Positions 32,426-40,946 of a DNA stretch of 60,366 bases are shown here, one piece after another. Position 1 is the first letter of the stretch. Each line of letters begins with the position of its first letter. This DNA comes from Anaerolineae bacterium (GTDB lineage: Bacteria > Chloroflexota > Anaerolineae > Promineifilales > Promineifilaceae): positions 1 through 60,366 of the forward strand of contig JAHBVI010000031.1 of NCBI GenBank assembly GCA_019637635.1, read 5' to 3'. The notes below the pieces were generated by a model. The model made no database searches, was not told the DNA's origin, and saw only the letters and a program-made list of their open reading frames with translations. The translations under genes were made by a program, and so were the position numbers.

Positions 32426-34646
32426 CTTCTTCTTCCAGTTCCAGACGGTCCAGGATTTTACCGTATTCAAAATCATCAGCCAGCCGGTGTAGTTCGTCAG
32501 CCAGGGTGGGGTTGTAAGTGGCTACGGCCGTGACCAACACCTCAATTTTCTCCATATCCGCCTGCGATGTGGCCTGCCGGAGTTGGGCCAGCAGCGTGGG
32601 CGGCAGGGCTTGCGCGTTTGCCTCATCGCCATTCGCGCTGACAATGGCCGGGACAACTGCATCCGCCTCTGTTGCTTCGGCATAGAGATATTGCACAGCC
32701 AGATGCTTTTGAATGGTTTCCAGAATAAAACTCGTCCGCACCGGTTTGCGGATGAAGTCGCTGCAACCTACCTCTAAAATCGCCTGGCGCTCGTGGCTAA
32801 AGGCGCTGGCAGTAATGGCAATAATAACCGGCCTCTGGTTCTCAGCCTGACCCAAAATGGTGCGGGTCGCTTCATAACCATCCATTTTGGGCATGTGCAG
32901 GTCCATCAAAATGAGGTGGGGCCGCCAACGATACCACGCCTCAACCGCGGCTTTCCCATCGGCCGCTTCCTGCACCACAAAACCCAACGGCCGTAACAAC
33001 TCCACCAATACCTGCCGGTTTTCCCAGTTATCATCCACCACCAACACGTGTATCTCTGGCTGGTCGGGCGCCAGACCGACAATTTGCAGAGGCAATGCCC
33101 TGGCCCGTTCGTCCGCCACCTCATCTGGGGTTACGCGAATGGTAAATTCAAAAATCGCGCCGTGTCCCGGTTCATCATTCACATTACGGACGGTCATATC
33201 ACCGCCCATCAGCCGGGCAAACTGGCGACTCAGCGTGAGTCCTAATCCGGTGCCTTCATTGGATTGGATACCGGCCTTGGCGCGGACAAAAGCCTCAAAT
33301 ACCTTGTCCACTTCCTCCGGCTCAATGCCCGGCCCGGAATCTTCAACGGTGAAGTGCAGCAAATGGAGCGGCTTATTCGACACGGCCGTGCCCGATTCAT
33401 ACCGTACCTGCAAACGGACATGCCCTTGCACGGTAAATTTCAGGGCATTATTCAGCAAATTGATCAATACCTGCCGCAGTTTCGTCTCGTCGGCAATAAT
33501 CACCGGGGGCATATCCGGGTCAACGTCCATCACCAACTGCACTTTTTTCTCTTTCGCCCGTAGCCGAAACATGCTCTCTAACTCTTCCATCATGGCATAC
33601 AGGTGGAAGGGTTTTTCATGCAAAGTCATACGCCCGGCTTCAATCTTGGACATATCCAACACCTGGTTGATCAACGTCAGCAAATGTTCACCGCTGTGCA
33701 AAATGATGTCCAGATTGTTGCGGTCTTTAGGCCCAACCTGATTGCGCCGTACCATCAATTGGGCAAAACCTAAAATGGCGTTGAGGGGGGTGCGCAATTC
33801 GTGGCTCATGTTGGCCAGAAAGGCGCTTTTGGCGCGGTTGGCGGCTTCGGCGGCTTCTTTGGCAGCTTGCAGCTCTGCCTGGGCGCGTTTACGCTCTTCA
33901 ATTTCCTCCTCCATCTGGCGCAATGTTTTTTCAAGCTGGGCGGTCATGTCGTTAAAATGATCGCCCAACGTTTGCAGCTCATCCCCGGTATGAATATAGA
34001 CGCGCTGGCTTAAATCTCCCTGGCGCACGTTTTCGGTAGCGACAATCATTTGTTGCAGCGGTTCGGTAATGGAACGGCTGACCAGCAGCGCCAGCACCAA
34101 CCCCAAAAACGCCACGCCCAGCGCCACCACAATGCCTTGCTGGCGCACGGCCGTGAGCTTTTCGGCTAGTGGCGCTGTGGGCAGCCCAATGCTGACGGCG
34201 CCGATCTTCTCCGCCCCCACAATGACCGGCTCGCCGGCAATCAACTGGTCGTCTTGCCACACATAAATGGTTTCCGTGCCGGAGAGCAGCAGTTTGCCAA
34301 AGATGTCCGGCTCCCGGTTAAAGCGTGTATCAAGGTCAATGGCGTCGGCAATGATACGGCCGTCGGGGTCATAATAACGGCCGTGTGTTACCACCTGAAA
34401 CTCCCCCAAATCCCGCATCACGTCAGAGAGATAATCCGCCTCCAGAAAATACAAAGAATCCGCGCCGCTGGCAGCCAATGTGTTCAACAACAGGTCTGCC
34501 TGCTGCTCTAGTTCACGTTGGAAATTCTGGCGTTCCCGGTACACAGTGAGGGTGGTAATGACCGTAACAACCATCACGATGATGAGGGTAATAATGAGGG
34601 TAAGTTTGAGGGCTAACGGCCGTTGCCACCTGAATCGTTGACGCAT
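32415..34646 (-). CDS. Transmembrane hybrid sensor histidine kinase
   Basis: 743 residues. Membrane helix 1 at ~13-35 and helix 2 at ~170-190 bracket an extracytoplasmic sensor (~36-170, with YYDPDGRIIADAIDLDTRF and VIVGAEKIGAVSIGL, a sCache-like pattern). HAMP ~190-245, coiled coil with ERKRAQAELQAAKEAAEAA, HisKA with His282 (ANMSHELRTPLN), HATPase (LINLLNNALKFT, EGTGLGLTL) and a C-terminal receiver (VLVVDDNWENRQVL, Asp in LILMDLHMPKMDG). The C-terminal ~100 residues are helical and resemble the linker often seen after such receivers; no phosphotransfer His was found. The neighbour PhnD-like lipoprotein probably feeds the sensor domain. Confidence 0.92.
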   Translation of the reverse strand: MRQRFRWQRPLALKLTLIITLIIVMVVTVITTLTVYRERQNFQRELEQQADLLLNTLAASGADSLYFLEADYLSDVMRDLGEFQVVTHGRYYDPDGRIIADAIDLDTRFNREPDIFGKLLLSGTETIYVWQDDQLIAGEPVIVGAEKIGAVSIGLPTAPLAEKLTAVRQQGIVVALGVAFLGLVLALLVSRSITEPLQQMIVATENVRQGDLSQRVYIHTGDELQTLGDHFNDMTAQLEKTLRQMEEEIEERKRAQAELQAAKEAAEAANRAKSAFLANMSHELRTPLNAILGFAQLMVRRNQVGPKDRNNLDIILHSGEHLLTLINQVLDMSKIEAGRMTLHEKPFHLYAMMEELESMFRLRAKEKKVQLVMDVDPDMPPVIIADETKLRQVLINLLNNALKFTVQGHVRLQVRYESGTAVSNKPLHLLHFTVEDSGPGIEPEEVDKVFEAFVRAKAGIQSNEGTGLGLTLSRQFARLMGGDMTVRNVNDEPGHGAIFEFTIRVTPDEVADERARALPLQIVGLAPDQPEIHVLVVDDNWENRQVLVELLRPLGFVVQEAADGKAAVEAWYRWRPHLILMDLHMPKMDGYEATRTILGQAENQRPVIIAITASAFSHERQAILEVGCSDFIRKPVRTSFILETIQKHLAVQYLYAEATEADAVVPAIVSANGDEANAQALPPTLLAQLRQATSQADMEKIEVLVTAVATYNPTLADELHRLADDFEYGKILDRLELEEEVIE

Positions 34647-34682
34647 ACCAATACTCTAACAGAAATGGAACAATACATAAAT

Positions 34683-34746
34683 AGTGCCAGGCAAGGGGCA
34701 GAACCGTTCAGGTTTACCAAAGAAGAACAGCCCCTTGCCTGGCACT
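34683..34746. repeat. Perfect 17-bp inverted repeat (AGTGCCAGGCA family)
   Basis: AGTGCCAGGCAAGGGGC (34683-34699) and GCCCCTTGCCTGGCACT (34730-34746), between the lipoprotein stop (34759) and the kinase start (34646). An RNA hairpin here could lower readthrough from the lipoprotein gene into the kinase gene. Confidence 0.85.
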
Positions 34747-34758
34747 AATCCCAACAAC

Positions 34759-35685
34759 TTACTGCTCCGCCTGCACCAACTCATACAGCTCGCGCATACG
34801 CGCCAGTTCCACCTCCGCCCCTTCTTCAAACTCGGCGAATTCTGTTGTCTGGAATTTTTCCAACGCGGCCCGCCCCTCTTCCGATTGTTCCATTTCTAAC
34901 AGCGCCACGCGAATGGCCGCCACCAGATCAGCATCCATACCGGCGCGTACCAGCACCATCTGCCGGGGCACATCCTCTGTGGCGGCAATGATTTTCAACT
35001 GCGCCTGGGTGTCGGCCGGCAAACGGGAGAACGACACATTGTCCGTTACCCCGGCGGGAACCAGACCACTGATAACCCACTGCACCGTGGTATCATCGGC
35101 CGTACTGAAAACGTAGCCAATCTCATCAGCAGCCACCTCACTGTCCGGAGTAGATTTCAATACCGGGTTCATGCCCATTTCCACCAGATGAGCCAGAGGC
35201 AGCATATAGCCGGAAGTTGAGAAAATCTCCTCAAAAGCCACCATTTGCCCCACCAAATCATCCAGGCTGTCTATTTCACTATCTTTGGGCACAAAAAAGA
35301 CGGAATGATATTCAGGCACGCCAAAACGAAACCGGCGCAGAATGGGGGTGGCGCCGGTTTCATCGCTGATCACCAATACCGGATAAGGGCTGTCAAAATA
35401 CAGGTCTACTTCGCCATCATTCATCCACTGGATCATCGTATCCAGGTCAGGGGCAATTTTGACTGTGCCGCCCGAAATGCCCCTGTCGGCCAACTGCGCC
35501 GCCAGATAATCGGCCAGCGGCTGCGTTCCCCGAATCGTTTCCGCGGCTTCATCGGAAATATCGCCCAAAACGAGTGTGCGCCCGGTGGGTACGGCCGTAG
35601 CCGCCTCCGGTGTAGAAGCCGCTTCCGACCCACAAGCCGCCAATAGCAGTACAACTATGATGAATAAGATTACTTTTTGCCACAT
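34759..35685 (-). CDS. PhnD-like substrate-binding lipoprotein
   Basis: 308 residues. Signal peptide with lipobox LLAAC (Cys18), then a low-complexity linker (SEAASTPEAATAVPTG). The mature part follows the phosphate/phosphonate-binding PhnD pattern: ILGDISDEAAETIRGTQPLADYLAAQL-like start, WMNDGEVDLYFDSPYPV, VFFVPKDSEIDSLDDLVGQMVAFEE, STSGYMLPLAHLV, EIGYVFSTADDTTVQWVISGLVPAG. No permease or ATPase genes follow; instead two kinase genes do, so it probably works as an extracytoplasmic ligand sensor for them rather than for import (inference). Ligand unknown. Confidence 0.87.
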   Translation of the reverse strand: MWQKVILFIIVVLLLAACGSEAASTPEAATAVPTGRTLVLGDISDEAAETIRGTQPLADYLAAQLADRGISGGTVKIAPDLDTMIQWMNDGEVDLYFDSPYPVLVISDETGATPILRRFRFGVPEYHSVFFVPKDSEIDSLDDLVGQMVAFEEIFSTSGYMLPLAHLVEMGMNPVLKSTPDSEVAADEIGYVFSTADDTTVQWVISGLVPAGVTDNVSFSRLPADTQAQLKIIAATEDVPRQMVLVRAGMDADLVAAIRVALLEMEQSEEGRAALEKFQTTEFAEFEEGAEVELARMRELYELVQAEQ

Positions 35686-35919
35686 AACTTAATCTCTACG
35701 CCTCCTTTGAAAATTATGAATTATGAAGGATGAATTATGAATTTCTATACATCACTTCACTGCGTTCAGCGCAGGCTGGTGTGCCACACCTGTGTTGAAC
35801 GTTTGGGAAAGGACCGCCGTCATTTTGCCACAAAACAGCAATAGCGTGTGTGAAGAAGTGCCAAACGCCCTGTATCATATCCTGATTACACTTTCAGGAA
35901 TATGGGGGATGTGTCCCAT

Positions 35920-36855
35920 TCATTCACCCCGGTTCTGCCGCAGCAGGGAGGCCATATAAATGGGCGCACCTAACAACCCGGAACCACGTTCCAGAGCAAA
36001 AACAAGCAAAGAGAGAGAAACGGCCGCCTCCGGCGGCAATCCCGCCGGCGCAAATAGCAAGATCGCCAGTTTCTCGCGCACACCCAGGCCGCCAATGGAC
36101 GGCATCAGGGTGGCCAGGGCCATCAGTGGTGTGGTGTAAAAGTAGACAGACACGGAAACGTCATAACCAAGCGCCTTACCCGCGCTCCACCACCAGGCGA
36201 TCTGCATCAGGTTAAACAGCACCGACACCGCCAACGCCGCGCCAATCGCCCGCCAGCCGCAAGCGGACACGGCCGTTAACACCTGCTCAACCTTGCCCCA
36301 ATACGGCCGTAGCCTGTCTGGCACCCAGCGTGCCACCTGCCGCACCAGGCTGCCTTGCAGCAGCACCAGCCCGCCCAACAAACCGACCACACAGATGGCC
36401 ACAATTTGCGCCAGCAGGTCAGTAGGGAAATAAACAGGGCGCAAAGGCAGCGCCAACAGCGCCAATATAAACAGCGCCAGCAGTCCCGTCAGCCGGTCTA
36501 CAATGACGGTGCCCGCGGCCACATCGGCCGGTACGTCCTGGGCCGCCTCCACCGCCCGCACCACGTCCCCTGCCAGGCCAGAGGGTAGCACGGAATTAAA
36601 AAATCCGGCGGCAAAATACAGTTCCACCAACCGGCCAAATCGCACGGTTGCCCCCAACGCCACCAGCAATATGCGCCAGCGATACGCCCGCAGCACCACA
36701 CTGGCATTCACCAGTACAAAGGCAAACAAGACCCACCCCCACTGCGCCTGCCCAATAGCCGCCACAATCTGGCGCAGCTCAACCTCTCGGAAAACGAGGA
36801 GCAGGGCGACGGCCGTGACGCCCAGTTTGATGAGTGTGCCGGCGTGTTTACGCAT
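35920..36855 (-). CDS. Lysylphosphatidylglycerol synthase TM-region (UPF0104/AglD-like) flippase family protein
   Basis: 311 residues with about eight membrane helices. Conserved points of the family: LVFREVELRQIVAAI in the first loop, YRWRILLVALG, the YFAAGFFNSVLPSGLAGDVVRA segment (F-N-x-x-LPSG-GD) and GTVIVDRLTGLLAL, then MPSIGGLGVRE near the end. In other genomes this family sits beside glycan and lipid-modifying genes and is linked with flipping or transfer of polyprenyl-linked sugars. It starts the glycosylation region and is transcribed away from the downstream glycosyltransferases. Confidence 0.88.
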   Translation of the reverse strand: MRKHAGTLIKLGVTAVALLLVFREVELRQIVAAIGQAQWGWVLFAFVLVNASVVLRAYRWRILLVALGATVRFGRLVELYFAAGFFNSVLPSGLAGDVVRAVEAAQDVPADVAAGTVIVDRLTGLLALFILALLALPLRPVYFPTDLLAQIVAICVVGLLGGLVLLQGSLVRQVARWVPDRLRPYWGKVEQVLTAVSACGWRAIGAALAVSVLFNLMQIAWWWSAGKALGYDVSVSVYFYTTPLMALATLMPSIGGLGVREKLAILLFAPAGLPPEAAVSLSLLVFALERGSGLLGAPIYMASLLRQNRGE

Positions 36856-37040
36856 AAATCGGTGATCCGTAATTCGTGATCCGTATTCCGTGATCCGTAA
36901 TCGGTAATCCGTAATCGGTGACGGACAAGCCTGTCATTCTACCGTTGCCGCCACGCCTTGTCACCTTTTACCTGCTCACCCCGGCATCTTCGCCGCCTTC
37001 ACCTGCTCTCCCCCTCATCTTGTCATATAATCCGCCCGCT
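36856..37040. repeat. TAATCCG/TCGGTGATC and CTCACC repeat block before the glycosyltransferase cluster
   Basis: ATCGGTGATCCGTAATTCG units (36857-36925) followed by CACCTTTTACCTGCTCACCC units (36958-37020). The divergent promoters for the flippase-like and glycosyltransferase genes must lie in or beside it. TATAAT occurs at 37024-37030 (ATATAATCC). Confidence 0.65.
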
Positions 37041-38827
37041 ATGGCAAAATGGCACAGCATACCGGCTACATGGACGGCCGTCCCCCTCTTCCTCCTCTTT
37101 TTCTGGCTGGCGCTCAACAGCATGGTGTGGGACAGCCCCACGATGGACGAGCAAAACCACCTGGCACGCGGCATCGCTTTTTTGCGCTCCGGCGGCGACC
37201 CCCGCCTCAGCCTGGAACACCCACCGCTGATCAACAGCCTCAGCGCCCTGCCGCTGCTGCTCCTGCCCGATGTGGTGGTTCCCTTTGACCACCCCAGTTG
37301 GGCCGAGATGTCGCCGCCAGACACCTACTGGTATGTCTTTGCCGAGGAGTTTCTCTGGCAGGCCAACCATGACGTGACACGCATGATCTTCCTGGGGCGA
37401 CTGCCGGTGGTTTTCCTGACCATGGGACTGGCGCTGGTGGGGTTCCATTTTGCCCGCGAATTGTGGGGCGGCAGCGCGGGGCTGCTGGCGTTGTTTTTGC
37501 TGCTGTTTGAACCAAATATCCTGGCACACGGCCGTCTCATCACCACCGATCTGGGCGGCGCGCTTTTCAGTTTTCTGGCCTTTTACCTGCTGTGGCGGCT
37601 GTGGCAAACGGCAGGTTGGCGCTGGCAGCGTTGGCTGTGGGCTGGCGTGGCCATCGGGCTGGCTTTTGGCAGCAAACTTTCCACGTTGGGCTTTTTGCCC
37701 ATTTGGGGCATGTTGGCCGTTTTACCGCTGTATCCGCCCCAACCCGGCCCCTATTGGCGAATAGCGGGGCGACGGGTGGTGCAGTTGGGTACGGCCGTGC
37801 TGCTTGCTCTGCTCGTCACCTGGGCCATCTTCGGTTTTGAATGGGGGCCGTCCCGTTTCCCATCCGAAACACTGCAATTTTTGAACAGCGTCAGCGGCCC
37901 CATGCCCACCTTCTGGGCCGGATTGGACCAGATTCTCAACGTCAGCCGGGGTGGGCGCGCCGCTTTCCTGCTGGGCGAATTTTCCAACGAGGGTTTCCTA
38001 CTTTACTTCCCTATCGCCTTCCTGGTCAAAACCCCGCTCGCCATCCTCATCACCCTGCCTATTGCCGCCGTCCTGCTGCTCTGGCAGCGGCGCACCCGGC
38101 AACGGGCGCTCTATCTGCTCATCCCCGCCGTTTACTATTTCGCCCTCAGCATGTGGAGCGGCGTCAACATCGGCTACCGCCACCTGCTGCCCATGCTGCC
38201 GCTGCTGCTGGTGTTGATTAGTGGAATAGTGACAGGTGTTCAAGTGTCAGGTGATAAGGTGTCAGGTGAACAGGTGTCAGGCGCCCGGTGGGGGAGAAAC
38301 CGACCACCGATCACCGATCAATGATTACCGATTACCGCTCACGGTTCACGGTTTACGGCTTACGCATTACGCTCTTCGCCCTTCCCCTGCTCCTCCTGCT
38401 GGAAACGCTGACGATTCACCCTCATTACCTCAGCTTTTTTAATTTGGCGGCGGGCGGGCCGGCCAATGGGCCACGTTTATTATCAGACAGCAACGTGGAT
38501 TGGGGGCAAGATTTACGGCGGCTGCAACTGTGGATGACCGAAAATGAAGTAGATTCGGTGAAGTTGGGTTGGTTTGGCACGGCCGTGCCCGCCTACTACG
38601 GGCTGCAATATGAACCAATGCCCGGCTTCCCCCGCCCCGAATTTTATTCGCTGTGGACATCGCCGCCGTTTGATCCGGCGCAGCCCGAACCGGGCCTCTA
38701 CGCCATCAGCGCCAGCAGCCTGTGGGAGTCCCATTGGGAATACCGGCACGTTTACCCCTGGTTCCGGGCGCGTGAAGCGGATGACCAGGTGGGGTATTCG
38801 ATATGGATTTATGAGATTAGAGATTAG
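37041..38827 (+). pseudogene. GT-C/PMT-like membrane glycosyltransferase, split by a palindromic element
   Basis: Start ATG 37041 is where the paralogue at 42614 also begins to match (DEQ motif: TMDEQNHLARG, first outer loop). At least nine helices precede GYRHLLPMLPLLLVLI. Then come repeat units (38228-38371) and a stop at 38322-38324. Another frame picks up from 38288 with LPLLLLLETLTIHPHYLSFFNLAAGGP, WGQDLRRLQLW and PGLYAISASSLW and ends at 38827. In the paralogue the same place also holds a repeat, but in frame. So one gene was broken by element insertion or drift. It lacks the C-terminal beta domain. Two separate polypeptides are possible, but a working enzyme is doubtful. Confidence 0.82.
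38228..38371. repeat. Frame-breaking composite repeat in the glycosyltransferase gene
   Basis: GGTGTCAGGTGA units three times, then ACCGATCACCGATCA and TTACCGATTACCG units and CACGGTTCACGG. Contains the stop that splits the gene. Confidence 0.85.
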
Positions 38828-38886
38828 AGATTGGAGACTGCGTCATCTCCAATCTCCAATCTCCAATCTCCAATCTCCAATCTCTC
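38816..38886. repeat. GGAGATT/AATCTCC element between two glycosyltransferase genes
   Basis: ATTAGAGATTAGAGATTGGA faces repeated CTCCAATCTCCAATC; supplies the last residues (EIRD) and stop of the previous gene and ends 3 bp before the next ATG. Confidence 0.85.
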
Positions 38887-38888
38887 AC

Positions 38889-40850
38889 ATGACACGAGAA
38901 AAATGGCTTTTGGTGGGTATCCTGCTGCTGGCGGCGGCCTTCCGGCTGGCGGCGCTGCGCGATGTGCCGCCGGGCCTTTCCCAGGACGAAGTGCTGGACG
39001 CAGGCATGCCCGCTTTTATCCTGGCGGGCAACCACGCCCTTTTCTTCCGCGAGGGGTACGGGCATGAGCCGCTGTATCACTATTGGGGCATTCCCTTTTA
39101 CCTGGCGCTGGGCGAGAACTATTTGCAGGCGCGGCTGGCGTCTGTCTTTTTGGGGATGCTGCTGGTGGCGGCGACGATGCGCTGGGCCAGGCGGGAATTT
39201 GGGTTGATCACGGCCGTGACCGCCGGATTGGGTCTGGCCGTTTCCTGGTGGCCGGTCATCTTTAGCCGGGTGGGCATTCGCCCCATTATGGAGCCACTCT
39301 TCCTGGTGGGTGTGGCCTGGTTCTGGCCCAAGCGCCCCTGGTTGGCCGGGCTGCTGCTGGGGTTGAGCCTGTACACCTACACCGCCGCCCAGGTGATGCT
39401 GCTGTGGCCGCTGCTGCTCACGGCCGTGCTGCTCATCACCAATTGGCAGCATTGGCGGGCCACACTGAAAAGCGGGGTGATGGTGGCGGGCACGGCCGTG
39501 CTGGTGGCCCTGCCGCTCTACCTGACGTGGTGGGCCGACCCTTCCCTCTTGCAGCGGGTGGATCAATTGGGGGGGCCGCTGGAGGCGCTGCGCCGGGGAG
39601 ACGCGCAGCCGATTCTGGCAGCGACACTGGCAACCCTGGGTGTCTTCAGCTTCCGCGGCGACCCGCGTGGCACGTATGGGCTGCCGGGTGTGCCGCTTTT
39701 TGACTGGCTGACGGCCGTGTTGTTTTATGCCGGGCTGCTCATCACCATCTGGCGCATCCGCCTGTTTCCCTATGCCCTGCTGCTCACCTGGCTGGCTGTG
39801 GGTTTGCTACCCAGCGCCCTCACCCCGCAGGCCCCCAGCACGATTCGTATGGTCGGCGCGCTGCCGGCGGTGTTTGTGATGGTGGGCGTGGCAGTGACGG
39901 TAATCGGTTATCGGTTATCGGTTATCGGTAAACGGTCGTCAGTCATCGATCACCGATTACCGATTACCGATTACGGTTTACGGCTCACGGTTTACGTCTT
40001 ACTCCTCACCCTGCTGCTGTTCAACACAGGCCGTACCATCCAGCAGGGCTTCATCCGTTGGCCGCAGGCGGTAGAGACGCGGCTAAACCATTACCAGGCG
40101 GTTTTATTGGACATTGTCCGTTATGAAAAAACACAGCCACCGGGTGACATCATTATTACTGACCCGTTTTTTGAGCAGATTGACGCCGAATCGTGGCAGC
40201 GCACGGCCGTGATGCCGCGCACGAACGTGATGCCGCGCACGGCCGTGTCGCCCACCGATGCCCGCTGGATTCAGGCCGGGCCGGCGGCCGCCGGGGCGAT
40301 GGTGTTTACGGGGAATGGGAACGGCCGTCTCTACGTGCCGGAATATGCCCCTCTGTCCCTCAAACTGCGCCAACTGCTGCGCCTGCCAGACGTACCCCTC
40401 TACCAAAGCCAGCAAACGCCCCGATTCGCCGTTTACGACGCCCCCCCGCTGCCTGACCTGCCGCTGCTGCCTGAACCGATCACCTTCGACGGACGGATCA
40501 CATTAGAGGGATATGAGATACTACCGCCGGATGGCGGCCAAACAATGGACCTGATTACCCGCTGGCGCGTAGACCGGTCGCTGCCGCCCCATCTCACAGC
40601 ATTTGTCCATTTACTCAATGCTCAGGGGGAGATTGTAGCCCAACACGATGGCCTCGACGCCGCTGCCACCACATTGCGCACCGGGGATCGGCTGGTTCAA
40701 ATTCACCCGCTGGTCATTCCCCCGGAAAAAGGGCCGTTCACCCTGCAAATCGGTCTGTACACACTGCCCGATGGTCAGCGATTAACCCACACCGGCAGCC
40801 CATCAGACGTTGTCATCCTGGCTACCGACCTGCATTTTGACGAGAAATAA
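38889..40850 (+). CDS. GT-C (GT39-like) membrane glycosyltransferase with C-terminal beta domain
   Basis: 653 residues from ATG 38889. Asp-Glu pair of the first outer loop is present (LSQDEVLDAGM), as needed for catalysis in the PMT/ArnT group. About eleven helices; loops SRVGIRPIMEP and YTYTAAQ. A palindromic element (39898-39996) is translated as VIGYRLSVIGK...DHRLPITDYGLRL just before a late helix. The soluble part includes a short repeat AVMPRTNVMPRTAV. The last ~100 residues form the shared beta module (TAFVHLLNAQGEIVAQHDG, then FTLQIGLYTLPDGQRL). Probably transfers a sugar from a polyprenyl carrier on the outer face. Confidence 0.87.
   Translation: MTREKWLLVGILLLAAAFRLAALRDVPPGLSQDEVLDAGMPAFILAGNHALFFREGYGHEPLYHYWGIPFYLALGENYLQARLASVFLGMLLVAATMRWARREFGLITAVTAGLGLAVSWWPVIFSRVGIRPIMEPLFLVGVAWFWPKRPWLAGLLLGLSLYTYTAAQVMLLWPLLLTAVLLITNWQHWRATLKSGVMVAGTAVLVALPLYLTWWADPSLLQRVDQLGGPLEALRRGDAQPILAATLATLGVFSFRGDPRGTYGLPGVPLFDWLTAVLFYAGLLITIWRIRLFPYALLLTWLAVGLLPSALTPQAPSTIRMVGALPAVFVMVGVAVTVIGYRLSVIGKRSSVIDHRLPITDYGLRLTVYVLLLTLLLFNTGRTIQQGFIRWPQAVETRLNHYQAVLLDIVRYEKTQPPGDIIITDPFFEQIDAESWQRTAVMPRTNVMPRTAVSPTDARWIQAGPAAAGAMVFTGNGNGRLYVPEYAPLSLKLRQLLRLPDVPLYQSQQTPRFAVYDAPPLPDLPLLPEPITFDGRITLEGYEILPPDGGQTMDLITRWRVDRSLPPHLTAFVHLLNAQGEIVAQHDGLDAAATTLRTGDRLVQIHPLVIPPEKGPFTLQIGLYTLPDGQRLTHTGSPSDVVILATDLHFDEK
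39898..39996. repeat. In-frame TAATCGG palindrome in glycosyltransferase gene
   Basis: GGTAATCGGTTATCGG units face CACCGATTACCGATTACC units; ~33 residues added between two predicted helices. Confidence 0.87.
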
Positions 40851-40946
40851 CAGTACAGGTATGATCCCTGCGTTTAGGCAACTGGCAATTCAGTTCTTTT
40901 ATTGCCATTGCTGCAAAAGAAAATTTTGGAGGTAGAAAACAAGGAT

